From Bacteroidota bacterium (GTDB taxonomy: Bacteria; Bacteroidota; Bacteroidia; Palsa-948): DNA of 64,000 bases. This document shows positions 44,838-52,845 of this stretch, piece after piece; within the stretch, counting starts at the first letter, position 1; the number at the start of each line of letters is the position of its first letter. The translations under genes were made by a program, and so were the position numbers. The notes beneath the pieces were generated by a model. That model was not told the origin of the DNA. It made no database searches and was given only the letters and a program-made list of their open reading frames with translations. The DNA is taken from the NCBI GenBank assembly GCA_016195025.1, contig JACQAL010000016.1:83957-147956 (forward strand), read 5' to 3'.

Positions 44838-46043
44838 ATGGAAAACAAGAAAATATCTCTCGGATTATTCGGGTTCGGCTGCGTGGGTCAAGGGCTTTAC
44901 GATGTATTGAACCAATCACAAAGTTTGGAAGCAAGCATCGAAAAAATTTGTGTAAAGGATAGAAATAAAACCCGCAGGTTAGATGCAAATCGTTTTACGT
45001 ACGACAAAAAAGATATTCTCTCAAGAAAAGATTTGGATGTTGTGGTGGAATTAATAAGCGACACCGATGCCGCGTTTGAAATTGTAAGCACCGCGATGAA
45101 AAACGGAGTGAGCGTGGTGAGCGCAAGCAAAGAAATGCTGGCAAAATATTTTCCCGAACTTTATAAACTTCAGCAGCAGAATAATGTTTCTTTGATTTAC
45201 GAAGGAAGCGTGGGCGGAAGTATTCCCATTCTCAGAAACCTCGAAGAATATTATGACAACGAACTTTTGCAAAGTGTTCGCGCCATTCTGAATGGCACAT
45301 GCAATTATATTCTTACAAGAATGGAACTGGAAGGGAAAGATTATTCTGAAATTCTGAAAGACGCGCAGGCAAGCGGTTTTGCCGAAGCAGATCCCTGGCT
45401 CGATGTTTCGGGTTGTGATGCGAAATATAAAATTCTTCTCATAGCTGTTCACGCATTCGGATTGTTGCTGAAGCCCGAACAAATTATGAATCTCGGAATT
45501 CAGAATGTGCGTTACGAAGATATTTTATATGCAAAGGAAAAAGGTTTGCGAATAAAACTTCTCACGCGCGCTGAAAAAATAGGAGACAAGTATCGCGTGT
45601 ATGTGATGCCGCATTTCATAGACAAAACTTCTGAACTTTTCAATGTTCTGTATGAATACAACGCGGTGGAAGTGGAAGGAGCGTTTTCGTGCAAGCAAAC
45701 TTTCACCGGCAAAGGAGCGGGAAGCCATCCCACGGGAAGCGCGGTGCTTTCAGATATTTCTGCGCTCACGTACAATTACCGCTACGGCTACAAGAAGTTG
45801 AAGAAATTTATGAATGGCAATGGTTCTGTTCCTGATTCAGCAAAACTTTTAGATACAGATTTTAAAATCAAAGTGTATGTGCGTTTCTCCAATAAATCTG
45901 AAATAGAAAAACTGGAAATTGTTTCAATAGAAGAAGAATATAAATCAGCAAAAAATAATTACATCATCGCAACAGTAAATTTTAAATCGCTGTTTCATTT
46001 CGCAGGAAACAAAAACAGCAAAGTTTTTATTTGTGCAATATAA
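44838..46043 (+). CDS. hom: Homoserine dehydrogenase
   Basis: 401 residues. NAD(P)-dependent reduction of aspartate semialdehyde to homoserine. Motifs: LGLFGFGCVGQGLYDVL, VSASKEMLAKYFPEL, EGSVGGSIPILRNLEEYY, LNGTCNYILTRM, and SGFAEADPWLDVSGCDAKYKI with the catalytic Lys. It has no aspartokinase domain and no ACT domain at its C terminus. A TATCTTCG box lies 9 nt upstream of the ATG. Relevant to the PLP sulfhydrylase at the right edge, which uses an acylated homoserine. Confidence 0.92.
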   Translation: MENKKISLGLFGFGCVGQGLYDVLNQSQSLEASIEKICVKDRNKTRRLDANRFTYDKKDILSRKDLDVVVELISDTDAAFEIVSTAMKNGVSVVSASKEMLAKYFPELYKLQQQNNVSLIYEGSVGGSIPILRNLEEYYDNELLQSVRAILNGTCNYILTRMELEGKDYSEILKDAQASGFAEADPWLDVSGCDAKYKILLIAVHAFGLLLKPEQIMNLGIQNVRYEDILYAKEKGLRIKLLTRAEKIGDKYRVYVMPHFIDKTSELFNVLYEYNAVEVEGAFSCKQTFTGKGAGSHPTGSAVLSDISALTYNYRYGYKKLKKFMNGNGSVPDSAKLLDTDFKIKVYVRFSNKSEIEKLEIVSIEEEYKSAKNNYIIATVNFKSLFHFAGNKNSKVFICAI

Positions 46044-46045
46044 AT

Positions 46046-46150
46046 TTAGTTGTTGGTTGGTTGGTTTTTAGTTATAGTTCTTTTGTTGTTAGTTTTAGTT
46101 AAAAATCAAAACCGACAACTATCCAATCAAAATCATAAACCAAAAACTGA
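46046..46150. repeat. AT-rich imperfect palindrome abutting the atpC start
   Basis: The left half repeats TTGGTTGG and TTTTAGTT words; the right half repeats CCAATCAAAA and AACCAAAAACT. Together they form a loose inverted repeat of about 105 bp ending just before ATG 46154. Same layout, different words, as the ACTAAT elements. Confidence 0.5.
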
Positions 46151-46153
46151 AAT

Positions 46154-46390
46154 ATGCATTTAGAAATTATCACCCCCGACAAAAAACTTTTCAGCGGAGA
46201 AGTTAAATCCGTAAATCTTCCCGGTTCTGCCGGCTATTTTGGGGTTTTGAAAAATCACGCGCCATTAATTTCCTCTCTTAAAAAAGGAAATGTAAAAGTA
46301 GTAGACGAGCAAAAGCAAACTCATTCTTTTCCTGTGAAAGGCGGTGTTGTGGAAGTTCTGAAAAATAAAATCACCGTACTCGCTGAATGA
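46154..46390 (+). CDS. atpC: ATP synthase F1 epsilon subunit (short form)
   Basis: 78 residues covering only the N-terminal beta-sandwich of epsilon (MHLEIITPDKKLFSGEV, LPGSAGYFGVLKNHAPLIS, VKGGVVEVLKNKITVLAE). The C-terminal two-helix arm that inhibits ATP hydrolysis is absent, as in several Bacteroidota. No atpD or other F1Fo gene is nearby. The last codons overlap the next gene's ATG by 4 bp (ATGA). Confidence 0.88.
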   Translation: MHLEIITPDKKLFSGEVKSVNLPGSAGYFGVLKNHAPLISSLKKGNVKVVDEQKQTHSFPVKGGVVEVLKNKITVLAE

Positions 46391-48207
46391 GTAAAAAGAA
46401 GATGTCCGCTGGTCGGAATTTAAAATTCCAATCCACTATTACTACTTCTTCAGCAAAAAACGAACGCCTCTTTTCAATTATTGTTTTCGCATTTGCCTTT
46501 TTAATTTACAGCAACACGCTGAATCACGGCTATGTGCTGGACGATGATGTGGTGTACCTGAAAAATTCTCTCGTGCAAAAAGGCATGAGCGGCATCAAGG
46601 AAATTTTTTCTCACAGTTTTATTTACGGCTTCACCGGCCACAATGACCAATCGTACCGCCCGATGGTGCAGGTGGTATATGCAATTGAAAAAAGTTTATT
46701 CGATAACAATCCGCACGCAATGCATTTTGTGAATGTGCTGTTGTTTGCATTATCCTGTTTGCTGCTTTATAAATTGCTTCAGAAGTTATTTGCGCGCTTT
46801 TCATTTTCATTACTCACTTCTCACTTCTCGCTTCTTGCCGCTTTGTTGTTTGCTGCTCATCCCATCCATACCGAAGCGGCTGCTAACATAAAAGGGCTGG
46901 ATGATATTTTAAATTTTTTGTTTTTGATTTTATCGCTACTGTTCATCTTCCGCCATGTTGAAACCGGGAAGAAATTATTTCTCGGCCTTTCGGTTTTATT
47001 TTTCTTTCTATCGCTCCTCTGCAAAGAAATGGCGGTGACCTTTCTCGTTATTATTCCCATGACGGTTTTCTTTTTCACGAATCAATCACTGAAAAAAATA
47101 TTGACAGGAATGGCGCCATATGCTGGGGCATTCATCATTTATTTCCTTATCCGGAAATCTGTGCTGGAGGTTGTAACCTTCGAAGAAAAAATGAAAGTGG
47201 TGAACAATGCGCTTGCCGCAGCAACAACCGAATCCGACAGAATCGCAACAGCCATTTACATTCTCGGAAAATATATTTTGCTTTTATTTTTTCCGCATCC
47301 GCTTTCGTGGGATTATTCTTACAACCAGATTCCGATAGTGTCTTTTACAGACATTAAAACAATTATTACACTGCTGGTTTTTGCCGCGCTGGGAATTTAT
47401 GCGGCTTTAACTTTTAAAAAGAAAAATATTTTTTCATACTGCATTTTATTTTTCTTCATCACCATGTCGGTCGTGTCAAATATTTTTATCATGATTGGTT
47501 CTACGTTGGGAGAACGGTTTTTATTCGCGCCTTCTCTCGCCTTCTGCATTGCGGTTCCGTTTTTCCTTCAGCGGTTCGGAAAAAATATTTTATTTGGAAG
47601 CATCGGAGCAGTTCTTCTTTTGTTTTCCTTCAAAACTTTTACCCGCAACAATGACTGGAAAGATAATTTTTCCCTCTTTGCATCAGGCGTGGAAGCAACG
47701 CCCAACAGTTCGCGGGCAGAGAGTGCGCTTGGCTCTGCCTATCGCGACATGGCGGAAAAAGAAACAGACCCTGCCCAACGCAATGCGTTATATCAAAAAG
47801 CAATTCCCTACTATCTGAAAGCAATTGAAATCCTGCCGGAGAATACCGAAGCGCTGTACAACGCAGGTGTTACTTATTACGGAATGGGCGACAAAGAAAA
47901 TGCGCTTAAGATGTACGGGCAAACTTTAAAAGTTTCTCCCGAATATACCAACGCGGCAAATAACATTGGCGTTATTTATTTTGAACGGAAAGAATATGAA
48001 ACAGCAAAAAAATATTTTGAGCAGGCGCTGAAGTACCAGCCCAACAACGCAGACGCAATGGGAAATCTCGGAGCCATTAATCACAATCTCGGGAATCTGA
48101 AAGAAGCAGTTGACTATTATAAAAAAGCGCTGGCTATAAATCCTGCCAATCAAAATGTAAAAAGCAATCTTGAAAAAGCCGAACAGGCATTGGCAAATAG
48201 TCATTAA
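46387..48207 (+). CDS. TMTC-like polytopic glycosyltransferase with TPRs (second copy)
   Basis: 606 residues; paralogue of the gene at 8736-10829. Same marks: YVLDDDVVYLKNSLVQKG, SYRPMVQVVYAIE, HPIHTEAAANIKGLDDIL, LCKEMAVTF. About ten TM helices are followed by at least four TPRs (YLKAIEILPENTEALYNAGVTY, AKKYFEQALKYQPNNADAMG, AVDYYKKALAINPANQNV). It is translationally coupled to atpC by ATGA. SLLTSHFSLLAAL in a TM helix comes from an 'actcacttctcacttct' word repeat. The convergent gene overlaps its last 4 bp. Confidence 0.82.
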   Translation: MSKKKMSAGRNLKFQSTITTSSAKNERLFSIIVFAFAFLIYSNTLNHGYVLDDDVVYLKNSLVQKGMSGIKEIFSHSFIYGFTGHNDQSYRPMVQVVYAIEKSLFDNNPHAMHFVNVLLFALSCLLLYKLLQKLFARFSFSLLTSHFSLLAALLFAAHPIHTEAAANIKGLDDILNFLFLILSLLFIFRHVETGKKLFLGLSVLFFFLSLLCKEMAVTFLVIIPMTVFFFTNQSLKKILTGMAPYAGAFIIYFLIRKSVLEVVTFEEKMKVVNNALAAATTESDRIATAIYILGKYILLLFFPHPLSWDYSYNQIPIVSFTDIKTIITLLVFAALGIYAALTFKKKNIFSYCILFFFITMSVVSNIFIMIGSTLGERFLFAPSLAFCIAVPFFLQRFGKNILFGSIGAVLLLFSFKTFTRNNDWKDNFSLFASGVEATPNSSRAESALGSAYRDMAEKETDPAQRNALYQKAIPYYLKAIEILPENTEALYNAGVTYYGMGDKENALKMYGQTLKVSPEYTNAANNIGVIYFERKEYETAKKYFEQALKYQPNNADAMGNLGAINHNLGNLKEAVDYYKKALAINPANQNVKSNLEKAEQALANSH

Positions 48208-48659
48208 TATTTTCCCGCTTGTTTATTTTTTGTGTTGCATAATTCTTCTGGCATGGTGGCAATATTAATTGCTTCGCTGAGAAGATAAGTCGGGGCGCTG
48301 CCTATATGCAGCAATTTATAATACGCTGTCTTGGCGCATGGATTTTCATCTGTAAAATAATAGGCAATATCATTTGAGATGGGAACGCCAATTCCATTTT
48401 TGGTGCCGATGGTTTCAAAATTTTTCCCATCGGAAGAACGGAAAATAATATACGTGCCGTCCGCATGTTGGTTTGCCACCAGCCATTTCAGGTACACTTT
48501 CCCTTCGTTATACGTTGCCGTGAACAGCTTTATTTCGGCAATGCTGTCTTCCACATAGCGCGTACTGTCTCCGCCTTTGGAAACATACACCAGTTGCGCT
48601 TTTGCATTTGTATTTCCCAGCAGGAAAACAGCGCAGGCAATTGCAAAAAGTTTTTTCAT
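48204..48659 (-). CDS. Small secreted protein with fibronectin-III-like domain
   Basis: 151 residues. Signal peptide MKKLFAIACAVFLLGNTNAKAQ. One beta-sandwich similar to the C-terminal module of the upstream 673-residue protein: YIIFRSSDGKNFETIG and YYFTDENPCAKTAYYKL here, FALERSKDGTTFSTVEI and YSAQDENPYGGVSYYRL there. It has no T9SS sorting domain. It lies 7 bp behind that gene, so the two form a likely operon. Function unknown. Confidence 0.75.
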   Translation of the reverse strand: MKKLFAIACAVFLLGNTNAKAQLVYVSKGGDSTRYVEDSIAEIKLFTATYNEGKVYLKWLVANQHADGTYIIFRSSDGKNFETIGTKNGIGVPISNDIAYYFTDENPCAKTAYYKLLHIGSAPTYLLSEAINIATMPEELCNTKNKQAGKY

Positions 48660-48666
48660 TTTGTTT

Positions 48667-50688
48667 TTATTTGATGATTATTTTTTCTTCTGAAGTTTTG
48701 TCCATGTTCGAAACAGTCACAAAATAAATTCCTGCCGGAAATTTATTTTCCACCGGAATGCTTAGCGTTTCATTCTCCGATTGCGGAATTGTTTTTGCTG
48801 TGTAATGCTCCTTTCCTAAAACATCGCGGATGGAAAGCATAGATTCCTTTCCCATGCTTTCGGAAATAGTTACATGAATGATTTCAGAAGCCGGATTCGG
48901 ATACACACTGACAGCGTTTTCGCTTTGCAGGTTCACCGAAACAATTTTGCTGTAAGAAAAATTTCCATTGCTGTCGGTTTCCTTCAGGCGGTAATAGGAA
49001 ACTCCGCCATAGGGATTTTCATCCTGCGCGCTGTAATGAATAATGGCGGAAGAATTTCCTGCGGCATTTATTATTTCAACTGTTGAAAAAGTTGTTCCGT
49101 CTTTCGAGCGCTCAAGCGCAAAAGAAGAAGTGCTGCTTTCCGAAGCAGTCGCCCAGGTTGTTGCCACAATTCTTCCTTCCGCCTTCGCAGAAAAATCCAT
49201 CATTGTTACGCCAAGAATTTCAGGAGCGCCCCCGGTATTTGCCAAAGAAAATTTATTTCCGTTGAAGGAAGAAAAATTTCCCGAGAGCATATTTCCCCAG
49301 TAATTGCTTCCGCAGGAAAATCCCCAGGGAGTATGGCTCAAATCAACCCACGCGGCAGAGCCGTCATCCTGCAATACGGTGACGGGCGGAAGCGTTTGCA
49401 CGTTGTCATTTACTCCCGCGCATCCGAAATAAATTCTCACCTGCCCCATATCGAGCGGTGTGGCGGGCGATTGCGAAATGGCATGATAGCGCACATACGA
49501 TGCGTTTGAAATTCCAGCCGGCTTTGTGTAACCCAGCGCTTCGGCAGAACTGTCAATCATTTCGGCAGTGTAAGAAGTGGAGTCGCTGGTTTGCTGGTCA
49601 AGAGTTAAATCAATTCTGCGGTACGAATTATTTTTCCCAACCGGAAAAAGTTTTGTGATGCCGTAATCACTATTCACAATGTGGCGCAGGGGGCCTTTCA
49701 CAAAACTGCTGTCCTGCGGAAAGCATTGCAGCGCAATGGAAGCAGATGAGCCGCAGGTTAAAATATTTACGGAGGATGTTGTGATGTGCCCGTCTTTCAA
49801 TGTAAGCGTTCCGTTCACGGTGGCCGGAGCGTTCAGGCGAAGCGCTTCGGCAGGAGTGGAATTATTTATAGTGAGGTTGTTGAAAGCACTTGTTGAACTT
49901 CCGCTGATGATTTGAAGCGCACTTCCGTTAAAAGTTATTTTATTCGCGCCCGCGTTAAAAGTTCCGCTGTTCGTCCAGTTTCCGCTGATGGTTAAATCGG
50001 CATTTGCGGTGAATGTTCCGTTAACGGTAAGATTCGTGCAGGAAAAATTTGAATCGAGCGTTACGGTGTTTCCTGAATTTATGGTTACATCATTTCCTGC
50101 GGAAGGCGCAGCCGTTGCCGTTGCGCAGCCGCATTCCGGAATTTTCCAGGAGGAAGCGCTGCTCCAGTTTCCGCTGTTTCCGCTCACATACGTAAAAGAA
50201 GCAGGATAAGAAAAATAAACCCGGAACCGCGCTGGCGCTGTTTGCGCAATCACCGGAAGCGAAATAGTGTAGGTGCTTGCCGTGCGCATTTCGTATAATT
50301 GCCCGGTGGATAAATCTTTCATCTTGATGCAAACGCCCGAAGTAAAGGGTCCTGTTTCTTCGGGTGTAATGCTGTACGTTCCTGCCGTACCTATTTTTAA
50401 AAATACATCCGTAGTAGTGCGCGTAGAAAATTCCGGCATTGCATTGATGGAAAGTTCTTCCGCAGCGCTGTCCTTGGTGAAAATATTCGGCACGGCAGCG
50501 TTGAATGAAAAAAGTTTATACGCATCGTAATTGCTGTCGAAACCAAAAGTCGCGCTGTCAAGGTAGCGGATAATGGTTTCATCGGAATAACTTGCGCGCG
50601 CAATTTTAATTTTCAGCGCATCGGTTACCTGCGCATTCATCATCTGAAAACAGAGGATGAAAACTGAAACGGCAAAAAGTTTTTTCAT
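48667..50688 (-). CDS. Large secreted T9SS cargo protein
   Basis: 673 residues. A signal peptide (FAVSVFILCFQMMNAQ) is followed by a beta-rich region (about 30-170) and a segment with parallel beta-helix-like repeats (VTINSGNTVTLDSNFSCTNLTVNGTF, TISGNWTNSGTFNAGANKITF, about 200-300). A fibronectin-III-like module (about 505-590) and the T9SS C-terminal domain (VYPNPASEIIHV to KIIIK) close it. Probably a surface adhesin or structural cargo. No catalytic motif recognised. Confidence 0.85.
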   Translation of the reverse strand: MKKLFAVSVFILCFQMMNAQVTDALKIKIARASYSDETIIRYLDSATFGFDSNYDAYKLFSFNAAVPNIFTKDSAAEELSINAMPEFSTRTTTDVFLKIGTAGTYSITPEETGPFTSGVCIKMKDLSTGQLYEMRTASTYTISLPVIAQTAPARFRVYFSYPASFTYVSGNSGNWSSASSWKIPECGCATATAAPSAGNDVTINSGNTVTLDSNFSCTNLTVNGTFTANADLTISGNWTNSGTFNAGANKITFNGSALQIISGSSTSAFNNLTINNSTPAEALRLNAPATVNGTLTLKDGHITTSSVNILTCGSSASIALQCFPQDSSFVKGPLRHIVNSDYGITKLFPVGKNNSYRRIDLTLDQQTSDSTSYTAEMIDSSAEALGYTKPAGISNASYVRYHAISQSPATPLDMGQVRIYFGCAGVNDNVQTLPPVTVLQDDGSAAWVDLSHTPWGFSCGSNYWGNMLSGNFSSFNGNKFSLANTGGAPEILGVTMMDFSAKAEGRIVATTWATASESSTSSFALERSKDGTTFSTVEIINAAGNSSAIIHYSAQDENPYGGVSYYRLKETDSNGNFSYSKIVSVNLQSENAVSVYPNPASEIIHVTISESMGKESMLSIRDVLGKEHYTAKTIPQSENETLSIPVENKFPAGIYFVTVSNMDKTSEEKIIIK

Positions 50689-50696
50689 GGTTCTAT

Positions 50697-51071
50697 TTAT
50701 TTAGGTTTGACTTCGGAAAGGAGTTGAGGAATTTTTGCAAAATCCATTGCCTTATCCAGAAAATAATCGGCTCCGTATTTTTCGGCAGCCGCTTTAATAA
50801 AAGCATCCGCCATGTTGGTAAGTATCACCACCACTATTTCGGGATGCTGCTGCTTGAGCACTTTCAGAAAAAGAATTCCGTTGCCATCGGGAAGTTGTAT
50901 GTCTAATATGATAAGGTCGGGTTTGTGTTGTTCAACCAGTGTTTTTGCTTCGCCTATGGTGGTTGCCGTGTTGAGCACTTCCACCGTTTTCACATCGAGC
51001 AGCATTTCTTTTAAGTGGGAGAGGATGATTTGCGAATCATCCACCAGCAGTACGTTTAATTTTTTTTCCAT
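50697..51071 (-). CDS. Single-domain response regulator receiver
   Basis: 124 residues, only a receiver domain. The acidic pair is Asp11/Asp12 (LLVDDSQ), the phosphoacceptor Asp57 (LIILDIQLPDGNG), Thr in VVVILTNMADA and Lys in FLDKAMD. With no output domain it may act as a CheY-like or relay protein. Its upstream leader resembles that of the outer-membrane protein gene at 51285-51863, suggesting shared control. The phosphodonor is probably the kinase at 52846-54381 (inference from proximity). Confidence 0.9.
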   Translation of the reverse strand: MEKKLNVLLVDDSQIILSHLKEMLLDVKTVEVLNTATTIGEAKTLVEQHKPDLIILDIQLPDGNGILFLKVLKQQHPEIVVVILTNMADAFIKAAAEKYGADYFLDKAMDFAKIPQLLSEVKPK

Positions 51072-51203
51072 ACAAAAAATTTATGAAACAAAGGAACAGC
51101 ATGGCAGCCATTCGGGAAATAGAAAGGACTATGCTTATTGCGTAATGCGGAATTATTTTTTTCGTAATAAGAATTTATGTTCTTGTAGTACTTGTACTAC
51201 AAA
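51072..51203 (-). promoter_or_regulatory. Conserved leader/operator upstream of the receiver gene
   Basis: Shares the order ATGAAACAA, GGAA, CGGGAAATAGAA, ACTATG (plus-strand reading) with the region at 51864-51993. At its far end is the perfect 20-bp palindrome TTGTAGTACTTGTACTACAA (51184-51203), a plausible binding site for a LuxR/NarL-type regulator such as the one encoded at 52116-52748. Function is inferred. Confidence 0.5.
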
Positions 51204-51232
51204 GCCATCCTTTTCCCCTCTGATAATAAATA

Positions 51233-51266
51233 AAAAAGCCCCGGCATTTCTGCCAAGGGCTTTTAC
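51233..51266. terminator. Intrinsic terminator behind the outer-membrane protein gene
   Basis: AAAAGCCC pairs with GGGCTTTT, with an inner GGCA/TGCC, around a short loop. T tracts on both strands. It lies 19 bp past the stop of the gene at 51285-51863. Confidence 0.75.
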
Positions 51267-51284
51267 CAAAAAGAAACCGGGACT

Positions 51285-51863
51285 TTAATTAAACCGTTTA
51301 ATATTTATTTTTATTCCGGCAGAAAGAAGCAGGGAGAAATTATTCTTCTCACGGAACCAGAATAAATTCTGCTGCGGGCAGTTCAGGGTTGTATAATAGC
51401 CCGCGCCCGCTGAAAAAAATAACTGGAGCGGACCCGTAATATATTTATTCATGCCGAAGCCGATATGCTGTTCAAGTGTTTTGATTCGCGCGCCCGCATA
51501 GTAATCCGAGAATTCCGGATTCAGTGAACTTTCCTGATGAACCACATAATTTCCCAGCAGGGCGTTGTAATGCCAACCTATATCATAGAACAAAAAAATT
51601 TCTGCGGCATCGCCCGGGTTAATAGTGAACGAATAATTTCCGCGCAAGCCGGAAATATTATTGCTGCGGTTCTGAATATTTATTCCTGCCGAAAAACTTT
51701 GCCGCTCGGTATTCAATGCAAGTTGCGGAGAAACCGAAGCGCCAATTCCGCTGCCGCTCACCATTTCGCGGAGCGATGCGCTTATGGTTTGCGCGCGTGT
51801 TATTTCCATTCGGAAGAAAAAAATAAAGACGGGCAGCAGTAGTAATGTTGTTTTTGTTTTCAT
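51285..51863 (-). CDS. Probable outer-membrane beta-barrel protein
   Basis: 192 residues from ATG 51863 (MKTKTTLLLLPVFIFFF); the upstream ATG 51920 adds no plausible signal. Signal peptide to about ITRAQ. The mature part is made of alternating strands (NTERQSFSAGINIQNRSNN, RGNYSFTINPGDAAEIFLFYD, IGFGMNKYITGPLQLFFSAG, NNFSLLLSAGIKINIK) ending in a C-terminal beta-strand, typical of an 8-stranded barrel. Shares its upstream leader with the receiver gene. Function unknown. Confidence 0.7.
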   Translation of the reverse strand: MKTKTTLLLLPVFIFFFRMEITRAQTISASLREMVSGSGIGASVSPQLALNTERQSFSAGINIQNRSNNISGLRGNYSFTINPGDAAEIFLFYDIGWHYNALLGNYVVHQESSLNPEFSDYYAGARIKTLEQHIGFGMNKYITGPLQLFFSAGAGYYTTLNCPQQNLFWFREKNNFSLLLSAGIKINIKRFN

Positions 51864-51993
51864 GTTTATAAATTTTAGTTGATGATTTTTTATGAAACAA
51901 CGGAAAGCAAGCCGCGCCACGCGGGAAATAGAAGCAACTATGTGTTTCGTGTAAAAAGAAAAAATGGAAAACGTAGTGGTTAGAACTACAAAT
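51864..51993 (-). promoter_or_regulatory. Conserved leader/operator upstream of the barrel-protein gene
   Basis: Contains ATGAAACAAC, GGAAA, GCGGGAAATAGAA and ACTATG in the same order as the receiver-gene leader. Ends with an inverted repeat GTAGT-N7-ACTAC (51973-51989), a relaxed version of the palindrome at 51184-51203. Confidence 0.5.
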
Positions 51994-52025
51994 AATAAAT
52001 TCTCAGAGGAAGGAACGCTGCGCTG

Positions 52026-52097
52026 TTGCGGAGGTGTGATTCGAACACACGACCTTTGGATTATGAGCCCAACGAGCTACCCCTGCTCTACTCCGCG
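52026..52097 (-). tRNA. Initiator tRNA-fMet (CAT)
   Basis: 72 nt without CCA. The anticodon loop is CTCATAA (anticodon CAT). Initiator features: a C1-A72 mismatch at the acceptor end (5' CGCGGAG, 3' CTCCGCA) and a GGG-bearing anticodon stem (TTGGG/TCCAA, one G-T pair). T arm GTGTG-TTCGAAT-CACAC. The D loop is two bases shorter than in E. coli fMet. CCA is not encoded (next bases CAG). Confidence 0.92.
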
Positions 52098-52115
52098 GTG
52101 TTAAACTATAAAAAA

Positions 52116-52748
52116 TTAATTTACCAGATTGTTGCGGATGGCATAATTTATCAGGTCGGCATTGTTCTTCATTCCCATTTTTTCAAGAAGGCGGTGGCGG
52201 AAGGTGCTGATGGCGGGAACGCTGAGCGAAAGTTCTTTGGCAATCTGCGAAACCTGTTTTCCTTTGGCAATGAGAATGAACGTCTGGTATTCGCGGTCGG
52301 ATAAAAGTTCGTGCAGCGGTTTGTTTTCGGGATGCTTCATTTGTTCCAGCATGAGCGCGGCAACGGAAGGAGGCAGGTATTGTTTTCCGCTCAGCACCTG
52401 CTGCACCGCTTTGATGAGTTCTTCGTCCACCGAATTTTTTGAAACGTATCCCATGGCTCCCGCTTTTAATGCGCGCAGCGAAATCTGCTCTTCGGGATGC
52501 ATGCTGAAAACCAATACGGGAATTTTTGTGTGTTCCGCTTCCAGTTGATGCAGCACTTCCAATCCGTTTCTGCCGGGCATGTCTATATCGAGAATCAGTA
52601 AGTCCCATTCTTTTTCTTTCAGCCGTTTAAAAACTTCTGCCGCACCGCTTGCTTCCCCGAATTCCACGCTGCTGAATCCGTCAGAAAGAAGTTGCTTCAC
52701 GCCTTTGCGAATGGCGGAATGGTCATCGGCTATGAGGATGTGTTTCAT
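52116..52748 (-). CDS. NarL/LuxR-type response regulator
   Basis: 210 residues. Receiver with Asp8/Asp9 and phosphoacceptor Asp54 (LILDIDMPGRNG), Lys in YVSKNSVDEEL. The C-terminal LuxR helix-turn-helix covers about 145-205 (LSDREYQTFILIAKGKQVSQIA, LSVPAISTFRHRLLEKMG). It lies behind the kinase gene at 52846-54381 and is almost certainly its partner, given that kinase's HisKA_3 type. An ACTAAT palindrome (52751-52830) sits 2 bp upstream of its start. It may bind the GTAGT/ACTAC operators nearby (inference). Confidence 0.93.
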   Translation of the reverse strand: MKHILIADDHSAIRKGVKQLLSDGFSSVEFGEASGAAEVFKRLKEKEWDLLILDIDMPGRNGLEVLHQLEAEHTKIPVLVFSMHPEEQISLRALKAGAMGYVSKNSVDEELIKAVQQVLSGKQYLPPSVAALMLEQMKHPENKPLHELLSDREYQTFILIAKGKQVSQIAKELSLSVPAISTFRHRLLEKMGMKNNADLINYAIRNNLVN

Positions 52749-52750
52749 TA

Positions 52751-52830
52751 CTACTAAATACTAATCAATACTAATGTACTAATTGTTGCCTGTTTTGATT
52801 GGTATATTGGTGCGGATTGGTATTTAGTAG
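52751..52830. repeat. ACTAAT palindromic element upstream of the LuxR regulator
   Basis: 80 bp. Ends CTACTAAATACTAAT and ATTGGTATTTAGTAG are inverted repeats (14 of 15). The interior has TTGTTGCCTGTTTTGATTGG. A near-identical inverted copy is at 54401-54481 on the other side of the kinase gene. Confidence 0.8.
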
Positions 52831-52845
52831 GGTTCATCGGTGTAA

